Shown piece after piece: positions 47,101-57,303 of a stretch of 64,000 nucleotides of DNA. The position numbers and the translations under genes are program-made. This stretch comes from Anaeramoeba ignava. Lineage: Eukaryota; Metamonada; Anaeramoebidae. The notes under the pieces are model-generated. The model did not search any database. It saw only the letters and a program-made list of their open reading frames with translations, and was not told where the DNA came from. Location: assembly GCA_028826165.1 (NCBI GenBank), contig JAPDFW010000067.1:372001-436000 (forward strand). The letters are read 5' to 3'. Numbering within the stretch: position 1 is the first letter of the stretch; every line of letters starts with the position of its first letter.

Positions 47101-49452
47101 TATTTATAATTTAATTTATAATTTTAATTTATAATTTTATTTATAATTTTAATTTATAATTTTATTTTAATTTTTTTTATTTATATTTTAATTTATAATT
47201 TTATTTATAATTTTATTTTATAATTTTAATTTATATTTTAATTTATAATTTTATTTATAATTTTATTTATAATTTTAATTTATAATTTTTATTTATAATT
47301 TTTATTTATAATTTTTATTTATAATTTAATTTATAATTTTAATTTATAATTTTATTTATAATTTTATTTTATGAATTTATTTTTATTTTTTATTTTTAAT
47401 TTTATAATTTTATTTATAATTTAATTTATAATTTTAATTTATATTTTTTTTTTTTAATTTATATTTATATTTATAATTTATATTTATAATTTAATTTATA
47501 ATTTTAATTTATAATTTTAATTTATAATTTTATTTATAATTTTTATTTATAATTTAATTTATAATTTTATTTATAATTTTATTTATATTTTTATTTATAA
47601 TTTTATTTATAATTTTATTTATAATTTAATTTATAATTTTATTTATAATTTAATTTATAATTTTTATTTTATAATTTAATTTATAATTTTATTTTTATTT
47701 TTATTTTTTTTATTTATAATTTTTATTTATAATTTTAATTTATAATTTTATTTATAATTTTAATTTATAATTTTTAATTTATAATTTTATTTATAATTTT
47801 ATTTATAATTTTAATTTATAATTTTATTTATAATTTTATTTTAATTTTTAATTTATAATTTTATTTATAATTTTTATTTATAATTTTATTTATAAATTTA
47901 ATTTATAATTTAATTTATAATTTAATTTATAATTTTATTTATAATTTAATTTATAATTTAATTTATAATTTAATTTATATTTAATTTATAATTTTATTTA
48001 TAATTTAATTTATAATTTTAATTTATAATTTTTATTTATAATTTTTATTTATATATTTTATTTATAATTTTTTTATTTATAATTTTTTTTTATAATTTAA
48101 TTTATTATTTTAATTTATAATTTTAATTTATATTTTTATTTTATAATTTTATTTATAATTTTATTTATAATTTTTATTTATAATTTTAATTTATAATTTT
48201 ATTTATAATTTTAATTTATAATTTAATTTATAATTTTATTTATAATTTAATTTATAATTTAATTTATAATTTTTATTTATAATTTTATTTATAATTTTAT
48301 TTATAATTTTATTTATAATTTTATTTATAATTTAATTTATTTTTATTTTAATTTTTATTTATAATTTTTATTTTTATAATTTAATTTATAATTTTATTTA
48401 TAATTTTAATTTATAATTTTATTTATAATTTTTATTTTTATAATTTTATTTATATTTTTATTTATAATTTTAATTTATAATTTTATTTTATAATTTTATT
48501 TATAATTTTATTTTATAATTTTATTTATAATTTATTTTTTTTAATTTTATAATTTTATTTATAATTTTATTTATAATTTTATTTATAATTTTTATTTATA
48601 ATTTAATTTTATAATTTTATTTATAATTTTATTTATAATTTTATTTATAATTTTATTTATAATTTTTATTTATAATTTAATTTATAATTTTATTTATATA
48701 TTTTTTATTTATAATTTTATTTATAATTTTATTTATAATTTTATTTATAATTTTATTTATAATTTTTAATTTATAATTTTAATTTATAATTTATTTTTAT
48801 TTATTTATAATTTTATTTATATTTTTATTTATAATTTTATTTATAATTTTATTTATAATTTTATTTATAATTTTTATTTATAATTTAATTTATAATTTTA
48901 TTTATATTTAATTTATAATTTAATTTATATTTAATTTATAATTTTATTTATAATTTAATTTTATTTTTATTTTATAATTTTTAATTTATATTTTAATTTA
49001 TATTTTTATTTATAATTTAATTTATAATTTAATTTATAATTTTATTTATAATTTAATTTTTATATTTTTAATTTATATTTTTATTTATAATTTTATTTAT
49101 AATTTTATTTATAATTTTTATTTATAATTTTTATTTATAATTTAATTTATAATTTTATTTATAATTTTATTTATAATTTTATTTATAATTTTATTTATAA
49201 TTTTATTTATAATTTTATTTATAATTTAATTTATAATTTTATTTATAATTTTATTTATAATTTAATTTATAATTTAATTTATAATTTAATTTATAATTTT
49301 ATTTATAATTTTATATATAATTTATTTATAATTTAATTTATAATTTTATTTATTATTTGGATTAAGAACATTCTTTTCATCTATTTGTAATTTTTTTTTA
49401 TTAGAAAATAAATTTAAATTTTTTTTTACTTTTGATTCTTAAAGAATTGCAT
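41106..49452 (-). CDS. Parallel beta-helix, Cys-rich, multi-pass surface membrane protein
   Basis: Exon 2 (44490..41106) is a single open frame. It gives a right-handed beta-helix (many repeated N-N-F-x-x-N-x-G strands such as SLFQSNNNSFNGAGSVYIVE and NTFFMNKGSTRTAALSIVF), a Cys-rich EGF-like part (CFDCPLGGICLGG, CGNNREGILCGKCKDGY) and eight or nine membrane segments in the C-terminal half, split by a long acidic loop. Exon 2 has no ATG near its beginning and starts right after a splice acceptor (ttttaattag). A candidate 23-nt exon 1 at 49452..49430 (ATGCAATTCTTTAAG then AATCAAAA, donor gtaaaa) joins in phase and gives a good signal peptide, MQFFKNQNWFFKILIILFLL. The total is then 1135 residues. 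The plan resembles protist surface sensors; ligand unknown. Confidence 0.75.
44491..49429. repeat. 4.9-kb (TTTATAATTTTA)n satellite, apparently a single intron
   Basis: Almost the whole interval is an 11-13 bp unit, TTTATAATTTTA/TTTATAATTTAA, with frequent one-base length changes. That is about 400 units. Only the ends differ: the acceptor ttttaattag at 44491..44500 and a unique stretch at 49352..49429 beginning after the last repeat and including the donor. Local blocks differ in the proportion of the ATTTTA and ATTTAA forms. No coding or RNA gene seen within it. Confidence 0.88.
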
Positions 49453-49628
49453 TATTAATTAATTAATTAATTGACTAATGAAACTATGAGAAATTAGAAA
49501 AAAAAAAGAAAAGAGAAATTAGAAAAAAATGAAAAAGAAAAAAATGAATAAAAAATTAAAAAAGGAGAAAATATTTTTTTTTTCATTTTTTCTCTTTTTT
49601 TTTCTTTCATTTTCTTTATAAAAATAAA
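49453..49628. promoter_or_regulatory. Divergent intergenic region between membrane protein and dikinase-like genes
   Basis: If the mini-exon start at 49452 is right, only 176 bp separate two divergent ATGs, so the region should serve as a bidirectional promoter. It contains ATTAATTAATTAATTAATTG (49455..49475), a GAAAAA-rich part and a strong T-tract just before the ATG at 49629. No defined motif can be claimed. Confidence 0.45.
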
Positions 49629-52524
49629 ATGGGAAACACAAAAACCAAAATAGAAACTCATATTAATAAAATTTCTAATATTCATATTTGGAATCAAATA
49701 TCAAAACAACCAGAATCTTCTTTTTATTCACAAACACAAGTTGTTAAACTTATTATTGATTTAAAAGACAATGATTCAATTTATTTTCTTCAAACAAACA
49801 AATATTTTTATCATTTCTTTTTTTGTCAAGACTTTCTTTCTTTTCCAAAGAGGAATTTGGTTGTTCCTGATAATAGAATTTTTAATAGAAATAATTATAA
49901 TAACGGACCAGAAAGAAGATTTATTTTAGGAACTTTATGTTATTATTTAGATAAAAAACTATGGGTTTTTGAATTAATGGCTGGTAAAATAAATATTAAA
50001 ATTAAATATTAAATTAAATATTAAATTAAAATATTAAATTAAAATATTAAATTAAAATATTAAATTAAATATTAAATTAAATATTAAATTAAATATTAAA
50101 ATAAATAGTAAATTAAATATTAAATTAAATATTAAATTAAATATTAAATTAAATATTAAAATAAATATTAAATTAAATATTAAATTAAATATTAAATTAA
50201 ATATTAAAATAAATATTAAAATAAATATTAAAATAAATATTAAATTAAATATTAAAATAAATATTAAAATAAATATTAAAAATAAATATTAAATTAAATA
50301 TTAAAAATAAATATTAAAATAAATATTAAATTAAATATTAAAATTAAATATTAAATTAAATATTAAATTAAATTATTAAAAATAAATATTAAAAATAAAT
50401 ATTAAAAATAAATATTAAAATAAATATTAAAATAAATATTAAAATTAAATATTAAATTAAATATTAAAAATAAATATTAAAAATAAATATTTAAAATAAA
50501 TATTAAATTAAATATTAAAATAAATATTAAATTAAATATTAAAATAAATATTAAAATTAAATATTAAATTAAATATTAAATTAAATATTAAATTAAATAT
50601 TAAATTAAATATTAAATTAAATATTAAATTAAATATTAAAATAAATATTAAATAAATATTAAATTAAATATTAAAATAAATATTAAATTAAATATTAAAA
50701 TAAATATTAAATTAAATATTAAAATAAATATTAAATTAAATATTAAAATAAATATTAAATTAAATATTAAAATAAATATTAAAATAATAAAATAATAAAA
50801 TAAATATTTAAATAAATATTAAAATAAATATTAAAATAAATATTAAAATAAATATTAAAATAAATATTAAAATAAATATTAAAATAAATATTAAATTAAA
50901 ATTAGGTGATCCATTGGAAGGAGAATTATTCGTCAAATCCTTTAACATAATCAAAAAAAACGTATTTTTTGGATCTGAATTAAAATATCATCCAAAATCA
51001 TTTCTTCACCAAAATATCATAAAAACAGACGAAATAATCCAAAAATCAGATATCAAAATAATCACAAGCAATGAAATATACGGATCAATGGAATATCAAT
51101 CACTAACATTAGGAACAACATATGGAATATTAAAAATACTAGAAAAAGTAGAACAAAATGAAGAAATAGAACAATCAATCACACCAGAACACATTTTGGT
51201 CACAGGAGAAATACCAGTAGATATTCCTCCTGTTGCTGGTTTAATCACTTCAACTTTTCAAGCACCTTTATCTCATGTAGCTTTGTTGTCTGCAAATAGA
51301 AATACACCAAATATGGCACTTAAAAATGCGATTGATAAAGATTTTATCCAATCACTCAATGGAAAATTTGTTAAGTTAGTAGTTACAAGACAAGAATTCC
51401 AAGTTATTGAGTTTCCTGATGGGAAACAAAGCAAGGAATATTTGGATTGGGAACAAAAAATGGAGCGTAAAAAATCACGTATTCCCAAAATTGAAGTTCT
51501 TTTTTCAGATGAAAATATTGGATTGATTCAATTGCAAAATCTTCAAGAAATTCATCTTGCAATGGTTGGTCATAAAGCTTATACTTTGAATGGCTTAAAA
51601 GCTATAAATTTACCCAAAAAAATTGATGTTCCTGGATTTGTCATCCCATTTTATTTCTATCTCCAATTTTCTCAACAATTCGATATTGAAAATTCCATTT
51701 TAAAATCACAAGAATTTGAGCAATCTCCAGAAAATAGAAGGAAAATGCTTAAGGAATTACAGGAAAAAATCAAGAAATCGCATATTGATTCGCAACTCAT
51801 TGAATCAATAAAAGAAAAAATATCCGAAATTGAAAAGGAATTTGAGGAAACAATTAAAAATCATTTTGACGGATTTATATTTCGATCATCAACAAATGTG
51901 GAAGATTTACCCGGTTTTACAGGAAATGGATTGTTTGAATCACTTCCAATTAAATCGATTAGTGATGAGGAAATTGAAAAAACAATGTTGGAAATTTATT
52001 CAAGTCTTTGGTCTTTTAAAACAATTGAGGAATTAAAATTATTCCAAATCGATCTTTCCAAAATTTCAATGGCAATTATTGTTCAGCCTTTTTTAAGCAA
52101 AAATATGAAGGCAAATGGAGTTGCTTTAACAGGAAATCCATATAAACCAGCTTATCCAAGTTTTTTTGTCAATATTCAATCTTCAAAAGGAAGTGTGACT
52201 GATTCAAAATCAAATGTGAATCCTGAACAAATTTTTATTTTTGAGAATTCAAGAAAAAATGAAACTGAAAATAAGGATGAAAAAGTGATTTGCCAAGAAG
52301 TTGTTTCAACAAGTTCTCTTGTTGATTCTCCTATTCTTAACTCGAATGATATTTCAAATTTAAATTCTCTTTTGAAGGCAATTAATTGGAAATTTGGTGG
52401 TCTTTATTATAAACATGGTTGTAATTCTGCTGAAGTTGAATTTCTTGTTCCAAATGATGAAGATTTTATTTTTGTTGTTCAATCTCGACCTTTTCAAATT
52501 GAAATGAATGAAAATTTAAATTAA
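49629..52524 (+). CDS. PEP/pyruvate-binding dikinase-like protein (phosphohistidine plus ATP-grasp domains)
   Basis: Two exons, 49629..49983 and 50906..52524, join in phase 1 to give 657 residues. The junction reads FELMAGDPLEGELF. The central part has the swivelling phosphohistidine domain: PPVAGLITSTFQAPLSHVAL, with His in LSH near residue 240. The C-terminal part is the ATP-grasp of pyruvate, phosphate dikinase/PEP synthase: FIFRSSTNVEDLPGFTGNGL, IVQPFLSKNMKANGVALTGN and a final FVVQSRPFQIEM. Order (His domain before ATP-grasp) and lack of a PEP-binding TIM barrel match glucan, water dikinases and related bacterial proteins rather than PPDK itself. It could phosphorylate a glucan or another acceptor; the N-terminal 230 residues are not recognised. 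The 922-bp intron is a tandem repeat. Confidence 0.83.
49984..50905. repeat. (ATTAAATTAAAT)n / (ATTAAAATAAAT)n intron of the dikinase-like gene
   Basis: 922 bp from gtaaaata to aaattag, made of a 10-12 bp unit in two forms that alternate in blocks. Its length is close to the 925-bp repeat intron of Prp16, but the unit is unrelated. Confidence 0.9.
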
Positions 52525-52599
52525 ATTTAAATCATTTTTTATTTTTTCATTTTTATTATTTTTTTTTTTCAAATAAAATATTTGATTTGATTTGATTTG

Positions 52600-54337
52600 A
52601 TGAAGAATATTTATAAAAATCAAGAATCAAATTTAAAGAAAAGAAATCAAAAATCAAAATCAAAATCAAAATCAAAATCAAAATCAAAATAAAAATCAAA
52701 ATCAAAATTTTACTTCTTTTGATTTATCTCTTGCTAACAAAAATCACCTAAAAATCCAAAAATTATCCAAAATCAAAGAATCAATAATCATTATAATAAT
52801 TACACTAATTTCTTTTTTCACAAGATTTTATAAACTCAAAAATCCAAATGAAGTTGTTTTTGATGAAGTTCATTTTGGAAAATTTATTAATTATTATTTA
52901 CTTGGAAATTATTTTCAAGATATTCATCCTCCATTAACAAAAATTATTATGAGTTATATTAGCAAATTATGCGGAAACACTCCAACTTTTTGGTTTGATT
53001 CAATTGGTTCAAAATTTCCTTCAAATTTCAATTATTTTTGTTTAAGAGCTCAACCTGCATTTATAGGAAGTCTAATTCCTTCTTTAATTTATCTGATCAT
53101 AAGAATCATGCATGGATCAATTATATCTGCATTAGTTGCCGCGGCAATGATGCTTTTTGAGACTTCAATAATTGTAGAATCAAGAATAATTGCAACTGAT
53201 GCTTTTTTATTCTTTTTTATTTCTTTATCGATTTTCTTTGGAAAAAGCCAGACTCTTCAAAAATATCCTTCTTTTTCATTCTATTTATTCATGTTTCTCA
53301 CAGCATTTTCATTAGGGTTCTCATTGGCAACAAAACTTACTTCAGTAGCCACTGTTTTTGCAATTGCAATTCTCCAATTACTTGATCTCTACAAAAGACA
53401 TTTTTCAAAAAAAACAAATTACAAGCTCTTAATCAAGGATATAACCATAAGGATATTAATTTTCATCATAACTATTCTTGTAATATATCTCACTGCATTC
53501 TTCTTTCATTTCAACCTGCTGCCCTTTGAATCCAGAGATGATGAGTACATTCCTTTTGAATACAAACCAAAAGATTTAATCCAAAAAAATACTTTTGAAA
53601 ATCAATTACAAAGTTCAAAAAAATTTCGCCCATTTTATTTCCTGTATAAAGTATGGAAAGTCAACAAAGATATGTATAAGGCAAACATGGCAATTAATGA
53701 GAAACATTCCTACTCATCGCCTTGGTATTCTTGGCCTCTCCATTTTGGAAAACCTGTTTTGTATTGGATCAAATACGATTCCACAAATATTTCGAAAATA
53801 GAATCAATTTATTGCATTGGGAATATTATTGTTTGGTGGCTAGTTTTTACTGGTGTTGTTGTTTATGTTTTTATGCTAATTATATTTCATTTTATTCTTC
53901 GAAGACACAAGAAAAAAATTGAGAAGAAGATTTTGGATCATTCTCAAAAAATCACTAAAATAAAAAATGAAGTATTTTATCACAAATTTGATTATTTACA
54001 AGATAATTTACTGTTACATTTCGATTCTCTTTGTTTCTTACTAGCAGGATATTTATTCAATTTATTCATTTTTTTTCCAATTTCAAGACCAACTTGGTTA
54101 TATCATTATATTCCTTCTTTGATTTTTGGAATTTTACTTTTTTCACTTCTTTTGGATATTTTAATCAGAGTTTATTTTCCCGATTTGATATGGAAATTTC
54201 TTATTGTTAGTATTTTAATATTTTGGACTTTTCTTTCCTTTGTTTTTTTTATTCCTTTTATTTATGCTTTTCCTTTAAATCCTTTTCAATTTAATGAAAG
54301 AATTTTTTTTTCTTTTTGGAAACCAAAAAAAATTTAA
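52600..54337 (+). CDS. Protein O-mannosyltransferase-like (PMT family), without MIR domain
   Basis: ER membrane enzyme of the GT39 family, which moves mannose from dolichol-phosphate-mannose to Ser/Thr of secreted proteins. VVFDEVHFGKFINYYLLGNY, with the Asp-Glu pair, then DIHPPLTKI is the PMT catalytic first loop. NYFCLRAQPAFIGSLIPSLI, VESRIIATDAFLFFF and SYSSPWYSWPLHF are further family blocks, followed by the four-helix C-terminal part (SRPTWLYHYIPSLIFGILLF). In PMTs a MIR triad of about 190 residues normally sits in the luminal loop; here that loop is only about 80 residues (DDEYIPFEYKPKD to MAINEKH). The ATG at 52600 leads into a Lys/Ser/Asn tract with one slip in the AAATC repeat (about 52650), after which the frame is open to the stop. 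About 578 residues. Confidence 0.85.
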
Positions 54338-54726
54338 ATCTAAATGAAAATAAAAAACAAAAAACAAAAAACAAAAAACAAAAAGAAGAAGATTAAAGAG
54401 AATTTTATAAAACGAATTATTTTGGATAAGAATTTAAAAAAGAATTAAAAGAATTAAAAGAATTAAAAGAATTAAAAGAATTAAAAGAATTAAAAGAAAA
54501 ATTTTGATTTTAAATTTTGATTTTAATTTTGATTTTGATTTTGATTTTGATTTTGATTTTGATTTTGATTTTGATTTTGATTTTGATTTTGATTTTAATT
54601 TTAAATTTTGATTTTGATTTTAATTTTGATTTTGATTTTGATTTTGATTTAAATTTGAATTTTAAATTTTAAATTTGATTTTGATTTAAATTTGAATTTT
54701 AAATTTTAAATTTTAAATTTTAAATT
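54338..54726. repeat. Intergenic AT repeats between convergent genes
   Basis: Contains (AAAAAC)n at 54350..54380, (GAATTAAAA)n at 54430..54500 and (GATTTT)n at 54500..54720. No gene seen. Both neighbouring genes end here, so it holds their 3' signals. Confidence 0.75.
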
Positions 54727-57135
54727 TTAATTTTGTGTATTATAAATAGGACGAAATTTGATATTAAGAATTAAACTAATTAACCATAAAATAACAGAAC
54801 TTGCTGCTGGAATGAAAAAGTTATCATTAACAAAAGCAAATAATTCAGCTAAAGTTCCTCCAATCGCTCCAAAAAAAGCTAAAATAAATTTATGAAAGAA
54901 AAAAAATTTTTTTTAACAGAAAAAAGTGGAACAAAAAAAAAATTTTTTTTTCTTCTATGAAAACAAACCTAAAAGAAATGATTTTGTAAATGAAATATCT
55001 CCTAATCTCCAGAAAGTGAAAATTCCAAGAAGAAAGCATACAACAAAACAACCTATAGATCCTTCTAAACTTTTTGGACCATAAATTTTAGTTCTAATTT
55101 ATAAAATTAAAATTAATATTAATATTAATTTTAATTTTAATTTTGATTTTAATATAAATATTAATTTTAATTTTAATTTTAATTTGGATTTTAATTTTAA
55201 TTTTAATTTTAATATTAATATTAATTTTAATTTTAATATTAATTTTAATTTTAATATTAATTTTAATTTTAATTTTAATTTTAATTTTAATATAAATATT
55301 AATTTTAATTTTAATATAAATATTGATTTTAATTTTAATATAAATATTAATTTTAATTTTAATATAAATTTTAATTTTAATATAAATATTAATTTTGATT
55401 TTAATTTTGATTTTGAATTTTAATTTTAATATAAATATTAATTTTGATTTTAATATAAATATTAATTTTGATTTTAATATAAATATTAATTTTAATTTTA
55501 ATATAAATATTAATTTTAATTTTAATATAAATATTGATTTTGATTTTAATATAAATATTAATTTTAATTTTATTGTAACAAACTTTCCATAAACTTTTCC
55601 AATTAAAGCAGCAAATAAATCACCAAAAATTAAAAATAATAAAGCAGTAATTCCAATTAAAGGAGGAAAAAATGTAACAGAAATAAAAGAACCAAGCATA
55701 TACCAACTTGCACCAGCTATTCCTTTCTTTTCATTTTCTCTCATAATTTTTCCCATAAATCCAATAATTTTTTTATTAATTTCTGGGAATTTGTATCGAA
55801 CAAGTTCAACAGTCCAAGCAAAAGTTAAAATACAACCAATAATAAAAGAATATTTTCTTTGAGTAACAAATCCAATTTTTAAAGTATGATAAAAAGTTGT
55901 TGGCATAAAAAGTCCTATTTTTAATATAGATTTTAATTTTTATTTATTTTTAAATTTTATTTTGATTTTTATTTTAATTTTGATTTTAATTTTAATTTTG
56001 ATTTTAATTTTAATTTTAATTTTAATTTTAATTTTAATTTTAATTTTAATTTTAATTTTATAAATGAATTTTAATTTTAATTTTAATTTTGGTTTTGATT
56101 TTAATTTTAATTTTAATTTTAATTTTAATTTTATAAATGAATTTTGATTTTTATTTTAATTTAGATTTTAATTTTAATTTTGATTTAGATTTTAATTTTA
56201 ATTTTAATTTTAATTTTGATTTTATAAATGAATTTTGATTTTAATTTTAATTTTAATTTTATAAATGAATTTTGATTTTAATTTTATAAATGAATTTTGA
56301 TTTTAATTTTAATTTTAATTTTAATTTTAATTTTAATTTTAATTTTGATTTTATAAATGAATTTTGATTTTGATTTTAATTTTAATTTTAATTTTAATTT
56401 TAATTTTAATTTTAATTTTAATTTTAATTTTAATTTTAATTTTAATTTTAATTTTAATTTTAATTTTAATTTTAATTTTAATTTTAATTTTAATTTTAAT
56501 TTTTATTTTAATTTTAATTTTAATTTTTATTTTAATTTTAATTTTTGATTTTAATTTTGATTTTAATATAGATTTTGATTTTAATTTAGATTTTAATTTT
56601 TATTTTATTTTAATTTTAATTTTGATTTTGATTTTAATTTTAATTTTATAAATTAATTTTGATTTTAATTTTAATTTTATAAATGAATTTTGATTTTAAT
56701 TTTAATTTTAATTTAAATTTTAATTTTAATTTTAATTTTAATTTTAATTTTAATTTTAATTTTAATTTTAATTTTAATTTTATAAATGAATTTTGATTTT
56801 AATTTTAATTTTATAAATGAATTTTGATTTTAATTTTAATTTTAATTTTAATTTTAATTTAAATTTTAATTTTGGTTCTGAATTTAAATGTTAAAATAAA
56901 AATTTTATTTTTGGTTTAAATTTTGTTTAAATATAAATAACGAACCAAAAAGATGAAATCCTTTTCTCCTTAATTCTTCAATTACTGTTTTTAATTTTTC
57001 ATGTCCAACTCCAAGAGAATTATGCAAAAAATTACCAAATTTTTTACTTTGAAACATTAAAAGAAAAATAATAATTGTTGCTACAATAAGAACTGAAACT
57101 AAAATAATTGTTCGAAAAATATGACTTTCTGACAT
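54727..57135 (-). CDS. CTP-dependent diacylglycerol kinase-like membrane protein (Dgk1/dolichol kinase family)
   Basis: Four exons on the minus strand, 57135..56946, 55914..55584, 55093..54969 and 54878..54727, join in phase (1, 2, 1) to give 265 residues. An N-terminal membrane helix (FRTIILVSVLIVATIIIFLL) is followed by the family signature ELRRKGFHLFG, then helices around FSYIIGCILTFAW-like and PPLIGITALLFLIFGDLFAALIGKVYGKTKIYGPKSLE segments: GD-x-AA-x-IGK-x-YGK and KS-x-EG, as in yeast Dgk1 and CTP:phosphatidate/dolichol kinases. It probably phosphorylates diacylglycerol or a polyprenol with CTP in the ER. Introns 1 (1.03 kb) and 2 (490 bp) are AT repeats, and two donors are GTTTGT. The final residues RPIYNTQN end at the stop at 54729..54727. 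Confidence 0.85.
55094..55583. repeat. (TTTTAATATAAATATTAA)n intron 2 of the Dgk1-like gene
   Basis: Repeats of an 18-bp-like unit mixing TTTTAA with TATAAATATTAA. Splice sites are gtttgtta and ataaattag on the gene strand. Long open frames across it on either strand encode only Ile/Lys or Asn/Phe repeats. Confidence 0.88.
55915..56945. repeat. (TTTTAA)n with TATAAATGAATTTTGA modules, intron 1 of the Dgk1-like gene
   Basis: About 1 kb of TTTTAA hexamers broken at least eight times by a TTTTATAAATGAATTTTGAT module. The same module appears in the pyrophosphatase introns (17685, 18483, 18580), 38 kb away, which suggests a shared repeat family. Confidence 0.85.
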
Positions 57136-57303
57136 TATTATAATTAAAATTAAAAATAATAATAATAAAAAAATGAAAAAGAAAAAAATGAAAAAGAAAA
57201 AAAGAATTTGAAAAGAATTTGAAAAGAAAAATTTTTATTTAATTTGATTTTAAAAAATAAAAAATAAAAAAGAAAATTTTCCTCATTTTAAAAAATTCTA
57301 AAT

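Noticed and set aside
44491-49429. Telomere or centromere array
   Set aside because: The unit is not a known telomere type, and both edges are splice sites of a gene that reads across it in phase. A centromeric role cannot be excluded but has no support.
55184-55592. Asn-Phe repeat frames on the plus strand and Lys-Ile frames on the minus strand
   Set aside because: They are translations of the Dgk1-like gene's repeat intron; the flanking exons join in phase without it.
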